Below are positions 43,475-54,409 of a stretch of DNA of 64,000 nucleotides, piece after piece (the first letter of the stretch is position 1; every line of letters starts with the position of its first letter). Below the pieces are notes generated by a model. That model was given only the letters and a program-made list of their open reading frames with translations. It was not told the DNA's origin and made no database searches. A program made the translations under genes and the position numbers. Where the stretch lies: contig OW679202.1 in assembly GCA_940337035.1 (NCBI GenBank), positions 51,601,763-51,665,762 on the forward strand, written 5' to 3'. The DNA is from Agriotes lineatus (Eukaryota; Arthropoda; Insecta; Coleoptera; Elateridae).

Positions 43475-44461
43475 CAGGGTGAGGCACATAAAGTGTTACA
43501 GAGCAATAGCACTCAAACTATTGATCATATCCAAAAATGTTTCAGACAAAAGTTTCAGTGTTCGAGAAGGCCGTCATACTGGACCACCCTATTTTTATAT
43601 CGGTAGAGGCGCTGAAGCTACGTCAAGGTCAACTCCAGATTTTTAAATGGAACTATGTATTTTTTTTTCGATGACATTATTACCGATTTTAAGACAAATT
43701 CAGTTACCTGCCACACAAGGTCATTCTAGGTAGCAAAGTATGAAGATAGTCAAAAAATCTAAAAATATCGGAATAATCACTTTCAAAGGATCCACTAACC
43801 TTGGTTTGGTTCTACCTACAGAAGATGCTCGAAGTGATGACCCTCCACTTGTAAGCACTTGTTAATTCGCTGATGAAAAGACCGTCTAACTTCAGCTAAC
43901 ATTTGTGGTGTAATTTCGGTACATGCTCGTCGTATTCTGTCTTTCATGTCGTTAGCCGTGGTAGGTGCTACCGCCATTACGCGATCTTTGACAAAACCCC
44001 ATAAAAAGTAATCTGCTCATGTTAGATCTGGCGATCGAGGTGGCCAAGCTACAGGACCGCCTCGTCCTATCCACTTTTCGCCAAAAAACTCATTCATCAC
44101 TTGTCTTAAACACAGAGCATAATGGGGTGGTGCACCGTCGTGTTGACTCTTGTTTGTTGCACTGTTGCATTTTTCGATTTTTCGACTATTTTTATACTTT
44201 GCGTGACTAGAATGACCTTGTGTTTCAGGTCGCTGAATTTGTTTTAAAATCGGTAATAATGTCATCGAAAAAAAAATACATGGTTCCATATAAAAAAGTG
44301 GAGTTGACTTTGACGTAGTTTCAGCGCTTCCACCGATAAAAAAATATGGTGGTCCAGTATGACGGCCTTGTCGAACACTGAAACTTTTGTCTGAAACATT
44401 TTTGGATGTGATCAATAGTTTGATTGCTATTGCTCTGTAACACTTTATGTGCCTCACCCTG
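43475..44461. mobile_element. Mariner-type transposon with about 300-bp inverted repeats
   Basis: Ends CAGGGTGAGGCACATAAAGT and its inverse, each flanked by TA. Homology between the arms extends from 43475 to about 43778 and from 44461 back to about 44155, with a few substitutions and small indels. The centre contains only the transposase C-terminal half, on the minus strand. The very long arms and missing N-terminus suggest a rearrangement that duplicated one end in inverted orientation over the deleted part. Confidence 0.88.
43816..44145 (-). pseudogene. Transposase C-terminal half (second and third catalytic regions)
   Basis: Reads QHDGAPPHYALCLRQ (second acidic residue in QHDGAPP), WIGRGGPVAWPPRSPDLT, one TGA stop, then ADYFLWGFVKDRV (third acidic residue), NDMKDRIRRACTEI and ending CLQVEGHHFEHLL with a TAG stop at 43816. 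Apart from the single internal stop the frame is intact over 110 codons. The upstream frame (toward 44484) is inverted-repeat sequence, not transposase: coding homology starts exactly at QHDGAPP. The first catalytic aspartate and the DNA-binding domain are missing, so the element could move only with help in trans. Confidence 0.85.
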
Positions 44462-44579
44462 TATATAGATAGCAGTTTTAGCAATTAGCGCTACCTGGAT
44501 GCCCACCAACCAAATCTTCGCACAGACGAGTGACCGATTTCTCTTGACTTTTGAATTTAACCGTAGCTGATCATTGTAT

Positions 44580-46402
44580 ACCTATCCGGCACATGTATGT
44601 TTAAAATACATCTAAAAAGCGTTGATATAGTTGAAAAGACGTTATTCGTTGATAATTAAACGTTGAATTTTAGTGAAATAGTTAACGTAATTTTCTCAAC
44701 CTAAATTAGATGTTGATTTTTAGTAATTCTTTTTACTATTTACGTAATTATCTAATTATGTCATTTATTACATGTTATGTGCTCGTAGTTAAGGCTAATT
44801 AAAGATGTTGTGGTGGAAATATATGTTTATTAAATAAATATAACTTAGACAGATCTCATACAAATACAAGTTACTGTTAACAAGAGCACAACTCGAATGT
44901 CCTAAAACTAACCCAAAACCTTCGTCCGGGTACTTGCCTTTGTCCCTTAGGATAATCCGCAGTTACAGAGCGTTGCCAAACCTCTGCTACACCACATTAA
45001 ACGTGTTGGTTACGACGTTTATTGAGCGTGTTTATATAACACCGATAGTTCCTTGATTTTAAAAGCGTTTTAGACCGCCAGTTAATGTAAAACGTAGATA
45101 TTAAGAATTTTCCATATTACGTTAAAATAACGTTAATATAAAACGCTTTTTAGAATACGTAGTAGTGGACTCCTAAAGTCCATATAACGGTATTACTACA
45201 ACGTGATAATAACGTTCTTACCTCGTTGATTTTAAGTGCTTTTTAGACCAGTAGTTACCTTGAAACCTAGACGTGAGTTTCAGTGCTTTTTAGACCAGTA
45301 GTTAATTTGAAACCTAGACGTGAGTTTATAAAACACGAAAACCTAACACATTACTTTAAAATAGCGTTAATATAACACTTATTTTAGATCAGTAGTCAAG
45401 TCTTAACGTTGGTATGACTTTGATACAACAATGTGATAATTAAATTTTTGCATAAAGTTTTGATGTAGTTAATATTAAGTGCAATTTTTACCAACAGTTA
45501 ATATTAAACGTTGACATGACGTTCACAAACACACGTAAGTTGTACCCATCTTTAGTAAGGTATCACGTGAAATGTCATTGCTCACATCATAGTGCCGACC
45601 AACTGAAGCGCGTAACGCAGTATGCTGACAAGCCATTGACTTCTTTTGCTAGTGACCTGGATTCACTGTCTAGGTCATCATTTGTGTCGATGATAAAATC
45701 TGAAAATCTGTTGGTTAGAACGTTGTGTTTATGATTCCATAAGGCTGGCAGACTATCTTGCATTAGAAGAAAATTTTGTCAGCAGCATGTTCTGTGTTCT
45801 GCTAAGCTTAATTTGTTTCCCATTTAATATAGAACAGCTGTTGACTTTGGGTGGAACTACACAGTGTTGAAGCAGCTACTCGATCTGTTTTGAAATCTCG
45901 TTTGTCAACTGAAGCCACCGATTATTCAGAAAAAGTAACTTCTTTCTAGTGTTAATACTTGGCGTAAATGAAGTGCAATTTTGTATCAAATAAAACTTCG
46001 TTTCAACGTTAAAACCAAGTTGATGTTGTGGTTAAAACGTAACGTGCTTATAATGTTAGCACCTAACTAAAAAATTGCGTTAATAAAAAGTGGTTTTAGC
46101 ACAAAAAGCACGTACATTTTTTGTTGAAAAGGGGACGTTAATATATGGGTTGAAATTGTTCTATAACGTAACGTTGGATATAAGGAGGCTTGATAACCAA
46201 ACGTTAAAACACGTTAAATAGTTAGCAACATTGTAAAAAAATTACGTGTTTTGGATCGCATTATAACGTCCACAGAATCCACAGAATCAACCACATGACG
46301 TTGAAAAACTGGTTGATTTTCGCGACACTTCGACGTTAACATAACTCTTGGTCCAATGCTATGTTTCAACCTTAATTCAACGTGTTTGTGCACGCTGGGT
46401 AG
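44580..46402. repeat. AACGTT-rich internally repetitive element
   Basis: AACGTT, ACGTTAA and CGTTGA words recur dozens of times on both strands. A subrepeat of about 47 bp (AGTGCTTTTTAGACCAGTAG, then TTGAAACCTAGACGTGAGTTT) is directly duplicated at about 45236 and 45282, with decayed versions near 45065, 45142, 45385 and 45478. The right part (45990-46400) is richest in AACGTTAAAAC/TTCAACGT words and ends near GTGCACGCTGGGTAGC. This pattern resembles animal DNA transposons whose ends are built of ACGTTGAA-type subrepeats next to a CCCAGC terminus; I cannot name the family. A left terminus was not found, and a solo LTR interrupts it. Confidence 0.55.
44804..44996 (-). mobile_element. Candidate short solo LTR (193 bp)
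   Basis: Flanked by TTAAA at 44799-44803 and 44997-45001. On the minus strand it starts TGTGGTGTAGCAGAGG and ends AATAAACATATATTTCC then ACCACAACATC, including an AATAAA signal near the end. Size, 5-bp duplication and layout suit a copia-type LTR. The 3' end is ATC and not CA if the duplication is taken at face value, which lowers confidence. It splits the AACGTT-rich element. Confidence 0.5.
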
Positions 46403-46404
46403 CT

Positions 46405-46880
46405 ACGTTTACGCCGACGCAGCCTGCGAAAATTTCTTTTCTTTCGACGTATGTTACCGACACTTCGAACTGAACCTGTCTATTATTGTTTCTTCAAAGG
46501 AAGCCGCAGCGCAAGGTACTTTAGGCGGCCTGATAAATTCTAACCGATAACTTCAATTACCTACTCTCCTTCAACCGAGTGTGGCTTCCTCAGTTCTTGC
46601 ATTTATTGCTACCAGTTATTACTGCGTCCAGCCAACTTGAGTTATTTTATTGGTTAACCGATGCATGTTGTGAAATATTAATAAATTGGACGCTTTAGGC
46701 AGACCTATAGTTTGAGTGGAACCCCGTTGAAAGTGCGCCTCAAGAAAACTAATACTGTTGTCCTTTTCTATCTAGGCAAACACCTGCTAGGGTTTTCTTA
46801 TCGCGATACATAACGCCACGAGCAGTTAAAATTCGTAAGTTTCTTGGCTTTCAGCTTTCAGTGGTGAACGGTGATAAATA
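46405..46880. other. Unassigned sequence
   Basis: The 64-codon frame ending at 46550 overlaps the right end of the AACGTT-rich element. Nothing else is supported here. Confidence 0.4.
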
Positions 46881-46883
46881 TAT

Positions 46884-47055
46884 TTTTACTTCCCTCGTCG
46901 AAAAGGCGAATCACAAAAAATCACCTTCCGAGATTTCTTCAGATCTTCACGTTTCAGGATCCCTAGATGATAAAAAACAGCTTTTTTAAATTGCGTCTGT
47001 CTTTCTATCTGTTTGTCTGTCTGTCTGTCTGTCTGTTTGTCTGCCTGTCTGTCGG
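46884..47055 (-). repeat. (CAGA)n-bearing repeat family, third copy (partial)
   Basis: On the minus strand this runs from a (GACA)n run (46995-47055 reads TGTC on plus) through GATCCTGAAACGTGAAGATC and CTCGGAAGGTGATTTTTT to a CGTCGAGGGAAGTA end. The same order of landmarks occurs on the plus strand at 54346-54490 and 55266-55461. The terminal inverted repeat is only partly kept (TACTTCCCTCGTCGAAAAGGCGA). Confidence 0.75.
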
Positions 47056-47059
47056 ACTT

Positions 47060-48340
47060 TACTTTATTTTATTTTCAATCAATTCCTTTTTTAAAATTGA
47101 ATTTTAATGAACTGATTTGCCTTTTTATATTATGAATGATCAATATTTTTGAATTGCTAACTCCGGTAGTAACATTTTTTTACTCTTAACTGAAACACAG
47201 GTAGGATTCGCTCATAATATAGACTGCTTCTATTCCTGAAATTTGATTTTCTTATTTCATAACGTCTGTCACCTGTCACTTAAAATTATTCAAGTACAAA
47301 AGCAATTACAAATACCTTCTCGTTACATTTCTTGTCATTCAACAATATCAAATGGTAAATACTCCCCTAATTAAAATTACCTCACTTTACTCTTTCTATA
47401 CTTTATTTCAGTTCTTACTTAAATACCTGTATTCTGTCACCTGTTCATGGACTCGATAATCTCCTTTATCAAGTCAAACGCATCCAGCAATCTCACAAAG
47501 ATCTCCCAACGTCCAAACAAATCCCAGCACGAACTCCGCCAAAAACACGTAGATCCGCAAATACTTCCTGGACAAAACAAGACAGGATATCCGCTACTTC
47601 CTCCAACAGGACTGCCAAGATTGACCAGAAGCAACCGCCATGCCTTCCTTCCAAAAATCACAAGTTGACAACCCAGTACCACAAAATTCGACTAGTTCCA
47701 AAACGTCATTTCAACGACAAGCCTGACGAATCACAATTCCAGTAGCTCAAAACCCTTCCATCTATACCATCAGAAGTCCACTCCTCTAACTAACTCAACG
47801 TACGCTCCTTCCCGCAAAGCAAGCCACTTCTATCCAATTCATACAATGTACTTAATTGGAAATAAACTCAGTTCTGCATCCAATTCCAGTAATTGCTTTT
47901 GTAGATTATAACTTTTTGACATCTCACCATATCGATTCTCCTTCATTACTTCACCATATCAAATTGTTTAAAAAAACTTATTTAATACTCTTCCCGATAA
48001 TTTCCTTTGATTTTTAAAAGTATTTAGTGCGACAACGTGTTTTATATCTGTTTTCAAATTTAATCCTGTCTCTCCCATTAGGAAAGCGAAATACAGTTAC
48101 ACGAATTCTTGAAGTAAGATAATCATGCCAGCAATTACAACTGAAGATAGCTCATATACAATCATTTGTTTAGTAGATGATCTCCGAAAACTAAAACAAA
48201 ATGCATTTCGACTAATCAACTTCATTATTAATGTACCTATTCTTAACTGTAATTAAAAATCAGCTTTGGATTAGTATCTAAGGATTTATATATTATGATT
48301 AGGTAGAACACACTCATTGTTTTTTTTTTTGTTATAGTAT
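47060..48340. other. Unassigned sequence, possible LINE body
   Basis: The opposing frames at 47437-47682 have no clear domain; the plus strand here is proline/glutamine-rich and could be a decayed LINE ORF, given the LINE-like 3' end at 48341-48425, but this is only positional inference. Confidence 0.35.
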
Positions 48341-48425
48341 AGTTGGTTAAGTGGAAGAACGGCTTCAAGCTAAACTTCGCCAACTGAAAAATAAAGAGAA
48401 TTTATTATTATTATTATTATTATTG
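48341..48425 (+). mobile_element. LINE 3' terminus with (TTA)n tail
   Basis: AAGTGGAAGAACGGCTTCAA, then AACTTCGCC and AATAAAGAGAA, precede a (TTA)8 run at 48401-48424. A polyadenylation-like signal followed by a triplet-repeat tail is typical of jockey-group LINE ends. The body upstream could not be identified. Confidence 0.5.
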
Positions 48426-48587
48426 TATCTTGCAGCTGAGTACACTTTCCGTCGCCAAGGGTCATCTTGGTAGGCTCCCATTCCATCCCCAGCAAATGCA
48501 ACATGTGGCACTTACTTAAATTATACTAATTTGATCCCGTACCATCAAGGCACACTTGGTTTTTACTATTCTATACTTTAGCCTACG

Positions 48588-48603
48588 CCCCCCCCCCCCC
48601 CCC
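48588..48603. repeat. Poly(C) run of 16
   Basis: Sixteen consecutive C; possible assembly or sequencing weak spot. Confidence 0.9.
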
Positions 48604-48689
48604 ATCCATTCCAATAGATTAACTCGAGCAAATTTCTGGACTTGTTGCGGTCGTAAACGTATTTTTCGGGTAATGCAATTTAGGTAATA

Positions 48690-49470
48690 ATATATTCCAC
48701 TATGTGATCAACCATATAGTGTTCCCCTCTGTCCTCTCTCCCTTCTCAGCTATTGCTCGTCCACTCCTGAACTTAACACCCTTCAATTTCTTTCCATGCC
48801 TTTCTGTTGTGTGCCTTTGGTATCCAGTTTTTACTCACTATTTTTTAAACATCATCTATGCATCTTGTGGGTAGGTTTCATACGATTCTATTTGCGTTCG
48901 TGGTCTATATCTGACTATTCTTGACGCCCAGCGTTCTGTGTCTTCTCTGGCAACGTGTACAGCTCACGTTTTTATCTAATATGTTCATTTATTATATTTT
49001 CTAACGGGCCGATGCCCAACAGGTCTTTATGTGCCACTCGAAGTTTTATAGTGTTTTTCTAGGTGATAGCCGTAGGTAAAATACAGGTTTCATAAACCTT
49101 CCTTTTTAGATTTATGAATACAGCTGCGTTTCTCATTATATGATTTGGCGTTCCAAAAGCTACCCATGCTGCCATAATTCTTTTTCTTGTTTCCAAGGTT
49201 TGGATTTCTATTTCCAACCGCGTGTCCTAGAAATACATATTTTATTTATATTTATTGCTAATTCTACCTTTTTTGAGTAATTATCTAGTTTTTTTTTGCA
49301 CATGCTTGGTAATTCAGTCAGTATTGCTTGTTTGTCAAACGCAACGCGTTTTTCAAGATATGCGTGAATAACTTAGCTGATCTTCTTATCTCTACTTGTT
49401 GCACTTATTAATGTCTTTAGTTGCTTCTTGGTGCATAGACATGAATTTCTAGTACGTTCATCTAACCTGA
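48690..49470 (-). pseudogene. Non-LTR reverse transcriptase C-terminal region
   Basis: Minus strand, frames alternating. From 49330 down: ELPSMCKKKLDNYSKKVELA (K.GL.IN segment), YLGQRVEIEIQTLETRKRIM, AAWVAFGTPNHIMRN and LKRKVYETCILPTAIT, then in another frame HVAREDTERWASRIVRYRPR and PKAHNRKAWKEIE-like codons. These match the conserved tail of endonuclease-RT proteins (YLGQ.I, EI.RRI..AW.AFG, LK.KVF..CVLP..TYG, HVAR..D.RW, NW...A.DR..W). Stops and at least three frameshifts are present, and the YADD motif would lie upstream in sequence I cannot read. Relic. Confidence 0.75.
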
Positions 49471-49474
49471 TGAT

Positions 49475-49958
49475 TAGGTAGATGTTTTTTTTTCAGATAT
49501 TTCAGGAAAGATGAAGATTTCATACAAGCTTTTATTCATATATTAAGATACTTGATTCTTCTTTTCAGGTTTTTGTGGGCCTGCTTTTCTTAGTTTCACC
49601 AAAGGTCAAAATTCCCATACCTTAGTGGTAATTTATCATTTTCTATTCTGACACCATGATCCAAACACCGAATTCAACGGTGGTTTTTAATTTTCTTATT
49701 CCAAACTAAAGTTTCATTATATGTTTCAGTAGCTCACCTTTCCTTGTCTTTCTTTCCTTCCTCTTATCACTGTTTGCGTAACATTTAACGATATTTCTCT
49801 CCTCGTTAAATTATTGCCTATGTATACTAGTTTTCTATTTAGCTTAGTTTTGCTTATACTAGATCATTAGATTATTTTCCCATCTTTCACTTTATGGATC
49901 GCCATGTGCTTATTTATATCTTGGTTTACTAACTATGCTAAAGTGATATTCATATATA
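49475..49958. other. Unassigned AT-rich sequence
   Basis: Nothing recognisable between the RT relic and the next transposon. Confidence 0.4.
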
Positions 49959-49962
49959 TATC

Positions 49963-50642
49963 GGGTGTCCAAATCTGAGGTTGGATTTTGAATTTCGCCG
50001 CATTTGCTTTCTGTCAAACATACAGCGCTAATATTTTATAGTTGTCATTTTAACACATTGCCATTTAAGTTATTTAAGTTATGGAGCGCTGCACGGTTCA
50101 GCAACTCATATTTATTCCAAAAACTCATTACAGATATGGGGAAAGTTTTGCAGAAACTGCAAGAAAAGTTTGTGCTATGGACTTGCGTGACGTAGTTTCA
50201 ACAAGACGGTGTCACAAGTCACACAGCGCGCGAAACAATAGCTTTACTGCAACCAAAGTTCAGAGGTAGACTTATTTCTCGATATGTTGACATCAATTGG
50301 CCATCAAGATCTTGCGAATTGACGCCTTTGGATTTTTTCCTCTGCAGTTATGTGAAAAGCAAAGTCTATGCGAATAGTCTACAGACAATTACAGACCTAA
50401 AGGCCGACATTATACGCATAATTGGTGAGATAGACTCTCGTTTATGTTTAAATGTCGTTGAAGATTTGAAAAAAAGAATGGTTTCATGTCAGACGAGCCG
50501 AGGAGGCCATTTAAATCTGATATTATCTTCCATGTTTAATCGTTACATATATCTTCTAAGTTCTTATTAAAATATCTTATATTTTCAAATTATTTACGGG
50601 TTTTATTAACGTATTAAAATCCAACCTCAAATTTGGACACCC
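49963..50642 (+). mobile_element. Mariner-type transposon, internally deleted (about 680 bp)
   Basis: Twenty-seven-base TIRs: GGGTGTCCAAATCTGAGGTT at 49963 and its inverse ending at 50642, one mismatch in the aligned part. TA-rich flanks on both sides are compatible with a TA target. Inside, the transposase N-terminus is joined directly to the second catalytic region, so the middle third of the gene is missing. Confidence 0.88.
50081..50570 (+). pseudogene. Transposase with central deletion
   Basis: The N-terminus in one frame (50081) reads MERCTVQQLIF then YRYGESFAETARKVC, the helix-turn-helix start of this family (ER...IVK.YY..GESFA.TVRK). After the deletion and a frame change, from 50196 the protein resumes as FQQDGVTSHTARETIALL (second acidic residue), PSRSCELTPLDFFLCSYVKS (third acidic residue D before FFL; W of FLWG changed to C), KADIIRIIGEIDSRL and SCQTSRGGHLNLILSSMF, ending with a stop after 50570. 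The first catalytic aspartate is absent. The C-terminal half has no stop. Such deletion derivatives are typical non-autonomous copies. Confidence 0.85.
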
Positions 50643-50649
50643 TTTATAT

Positions 50650-52685
50650 CATTTTTTTGCAACTCTGTTGATTTTTTCCGCTGTAGATTGCAGGTTTTAG
50701 TTTTCTTTTTTGTTTCATTATTTGCCGCACAATGGATGATGGTGCTAAGTTACGACACTGCAGTTTTGACAAACATTTCTAATTAATTATGACTTGAGAA
50801 TTAATTGCTATCTACGCTAACGCTAAGTAAGTAAGAAACTGTTACGATAAAAAATTATGAAAATAATAATAATAGCTTAATCGTCAGAATAACTGTTTCG
50901 GACGAACCGGCTAAGGAGATCGCTATAAATATATTCTGATGGAAAGTACTCATAGAAACGTTTTCAAACTTGTATGATGAGGAAATTTGGTTAAACAGAG
51001 ATGCAAAGCAGAACGTTGGAGCTAATCAGATCAGATATAAAATGTAAATTTATTTTTGCTGCTTTCCAGGCAATAATTATGTTTATTACGAAAAACCAGA
51101 ATTCATCACAGTCAAAGGATAATTATAATAATTACATTTGGAGCAGGTAGAAGAAAAGCGGACTTGGAGCTTAAAGTTGGGCATAAAAGCAAAATGAGCT
51201 GCAGTAACGCATACTAATTCGCTGTTTAAGCAGGCGAATTTCTCTTTAATTTTAAATAAATATACCCCGAAAGATATTTTATGTAAAAGAATTATTGCTT
51301 CAAAGATGCCACTGCATACAGAAAAGACATTATAGCTGGGAGCTCTCTCTCTGAGGGATGCTACAATTAATATTTTACTATCTCAATTAAAGCCGCCCAG
51401 GGAAGAATTAAACATTACACTGTAAAGCCCTGTAAAGTAGTTGCGGATTATTGGCAGCTGTTGACTAGTAATCACATTTCGCTGTATAGAAAATTTAGTT
51501 AAACCCTGTTCCAAAAAAAAACTCATTTAGGGTAGGCCTTGGAAAGAAAGATAGAAAATCTAGTTATGTCTTAACTTAAGTCTGTAGGTGAATGTCAGAT
51601 TGCAATTTGTTTATGAAAACATCTGTCACTGTGACAGATAAAAGTTTACACTGCATTAAGTTTAATTGTATCAAAAAGGATAATAAGATGGCATGTACAT
51701 AACAACAACGAGTGTAATAATCATAACAGTCAATAAAAATTGTTTTTGTTAAGTGTTTTCTATATTTTTAGGAAAATGAGTTTACGGTCAACATGTAATT
51801 TAGTTTTCTCTGACTTGGTAGTTCATTTAGATCAATGGGTATATCTCAAGTTACGGCTAACTTCAATTTGATCATTCCATGCTGCGAATGAGTTTTTTTT
51901 TTTAACACACGATAGAAGATTGATAAGATTCTAGCCGTTCCCGTTTAAACTATCAGTAGAAACGAGACAATTTAAGTGTCATATGTAATACGTAGTATAC
52001 TTGTAAAAGTGAATGCCTCGCGATTCCATACTTCTTCTGAATTCATTTCCCTCATAGCTTTTCGTTTCGGAATGTCCTTTGTGTTTCTTTTTTCTTTTTT
52101 CCGGGTGGGGACCAATTAAGGATTTTCTTCGGCCGGCCACCTATTTTTCGACATCCTAAGAATAATCACCCTATAACAATCGTTTCTCTAACCTAGCCAA
52201 AATTGATTTCCTTGTGATTATGCGGTTTCTTATTTTACCATTTGATATTCTTCCCAGTCTTGACAAGTAAGAACTTCGTCATAAGCAATTTATTTTTACT
52301 GCGTGAAAACTATTTTTCATTGCTTCACTGATAGTCCATACTTCTTAACCATAACCCAGAACTTTATCAATTCTGAGCACAATGGATTAAAAGAAGCAAT
52401 AACTTTTTTTTAAATTCTGTATCCTGATTTCTTTAGTCCCCAAGCCATTCTTATAAATAATAGTTAGTTTGCAGGTATTTAAACCTGTCAACCTATAGAA
52501 GAGTAACGTAGTCATCGAGAATAACTTCGAATTTTCTTCCCATTTCCCTACAGGTATTCACTTTTGGTTAATCTGATCATCAGGAAAGTGTAAAGGAGAC
52601 CTACTTTTCTTTTATTTAATTGTTGGAAATTCCCATTCTGAAACGATGCGTTTCCCAGTTGTTCAAAGCCACTTTGAAATAAATA
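50650..52685. other. Unassigned AT-rich sequence
   Basis: No gene or repeat supported. The minus frame at 52548-52730 partly overlaps the next transposon end. Confidence 0.4.
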
Positions 52686-52687
52686 AA

Positions 52688-53045
52688 GGGTGTTTTTTGG
52701 AGGCGGAAACTTTAAATTGAAATAAAACACAGAAAAGTGTTTGTAATATCCATGAAATTGGCTTTATTTGAAAGATAATCTTTTGGCATTACTGTTTTAA
52801 TATGATTTCGGGTATGTGACCGCAGCGGCTGGCGCGTACATGGCGTAATCTGGAGGTGCAATTTTTACACACTCTTCGCAGTAAATGAGGCTGTATTTTC
52901 GCAAAAATGCGTCGAATGTGGGCTTTCAACTGCTCAATTGTTTCCGCTTTATCGGCGTAGACATGCGACTTTACATATCCCCAAAGAAAACAATCTAATG
53001 GCGTCAAATCGCACGAACGAGGTAGCCAGTTAGCAGATCCACGAA
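52688..53045 (-). pseudogene. Mariner-type transposase C-terminus with one element end
   Basis: Minus strand. WLPRSCDLTPLDCFLWGYVK (third acidic residue kept, FFLW changed to CFLW), SHVYADKAETIEQLKAHIRR, RVCKNCTSRLRHVRASRCGH, then IPEIILKQ and a stop at 52789. A probable element end, GGGTGTTTTTTGGAGG, lies at 52688, about 100 bp beyond the stop. The other end and the rest of the gene are not recognisable above 53045, so the element is truncated. It belongs to the same broad family as the 49963-50642 element but is a distinct lineage. Confidence 0.8.
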
Positions 53046-53049
53046 ATGA

Positions 53050-53640
53050 ATTCTGTACCTAGAAAAACTAAATGGGCTGCTTCTCCTCTTACGATTTCTT
53101 TCTAGGAGTTGCTATAGTGAACACAAATTGTCTGTACAAGAGCAATTTGCTGCGAATGCGCTTTGATCTTCTCCTCTTTTATCTTCCATATTAGCTCGGA
53201 CAGAATATTTCCAAATCACCTACTTAAACTACTGTTCGCGCTCAATTCTCTATCGCAATTTGGACTTTGGCTATCGCCTTTTAACGTTGTGGATACTATA
53301 TGGGAAGACATTCACTCCATTTCAGCTAATTTTTTACATAAGATTTATCTATGAGGTGCTAGATTCGGTCAGTTAACTTTATTCCTTCGTGTTTAGGAAG
53401 TTCTATCTCTGTAACCATCGAGGCCAAGCGATCGTCCACTTTTCATGTTACTCAATCTGATCTTAACACCTTTCTGTGTAATGACTACTCTCACGTTTTC
53501 CTGGTTATCAACTGATTTTCTGTTAGCAGCTCCTTGTAATACCCAAGGTATTCGTTTATGTCAGCAATAATAAATTTATTGATGACATTAATATTCAGTC
53601 GTCTAACACATCTCCAGGTTCCTGTCAATTGAGTATTACT
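53050..53640. other. Unassigned sequence
   Basis: A 63-codon plus frame (53163-53354) without a domain; nothing else supported. Confidence 0.4.
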
Positions 53641-54117
53641 TACTGAATCCCGCTGGGGTTTGAACCCGCCGCATCTGCGGAGCGATTGTAACCGCGCCCC
53701 TACATAGAGATCGTATCTGCACAGATAAAGCCAACTACACTACCAAGCCTCTTTCAAATAAGTCCGGCGCGCGCCTCTCTTGAACAGAATGGTGTTATTG
53801 TTAAAATGTTTTTACTCTTTTGTGACATTATCCTGTATCGGTTGAGTCTTATTTTCGGCAAATGTAAAGCCTGGCCTATGTGAAAGTTATTACTTCCTTC
53901 TATTTGAAAATTAACCCAAAAATAAACAAAATTTTATTTTTTAAGTTGCTCACCCTGTATATATTTATACGAAATGTAAAGCCTGACCTATGTGAAAGTT
54001 ATTACTTCCTTCTATTTCAAAATTAACCCAAAAATAAACAAAATTTAATTTTTTTAAGGTGCTCACCCTGTATATATTTGTCCAAAGTTGTACTAGTTTC
54101 ATACGAGGTAGATATAT

Positions 54118-54272
54118 TTCATATTCTTATTTGGGTATTTCGCCACTCTGCAGATTGTCCCTCGAAACGTCGGTTATTAATATTTTCGTTATTTAATATT
54201 TTAATTTGCAGAGTGGCGAAATACCCAAATAAGAATATGAATTATGAATTCACGCCACAAAGAAGTTTCAGA
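54118..54272 (+). mobile_element. 155-bp insertion with 13-bp target duplication and hairpin
   Basis: Exact GAGGTAGATATAT copies flank it at 54105-54117 and 54273-54285, while copy B of the host repeat has a single related site. The insert contains a near-perfect inverted repeat, 37-base arms at 54120-54156 and 54203-54239 with one mismatch, enclosing a 46-base loop. The loop holds CGAAACGTCGGTT and the left arm CTGCAGA, a degenerate hammerhead-like pair. A 13-bp duplication points to target-primed retrotransposition, so a short PLE-derived non-autonomous element is my best reading. Confidence 0.75.
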
Positions 54273-54345
54273 GAGGTAGATATATAATATGTATGCAAAA
54301 TATCGTCTTCCTTCGACAAATAATTTTTGAACTATACTGCCAACA

Positions 54346-54348
54346 GGC

Positions 54349-54408
<60 letters not shown>

Positions 54409-54409
54409 G
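54346..54409. repeat. (CAGA)n microsatellite, copy A
   Basis: About fifteen CAGA units with one GATA variant, inside the repeat family copy. Confidence 0.9.

Noticed and set aside
44146..44484. N-terminal part of the 155-codon minus ORF at 44017-44484 as transposase
   Set aside because: This part is the inverted-repeat arm, matched by 43475-43778 on the other str­and; transposase homology starts only at QHDG.
46568..46593. Minus-strand CTGAGGA, AGCC/GGTT hairpin, GAAGG
   Set aside because: The second core box is GAAG and not GAAA, and no stem III is evident.
52557..52580. CTGATCATCAG palindrome as a hammerhead core
   Set aside because: Short palindrome without the GAAAC box on either strand.
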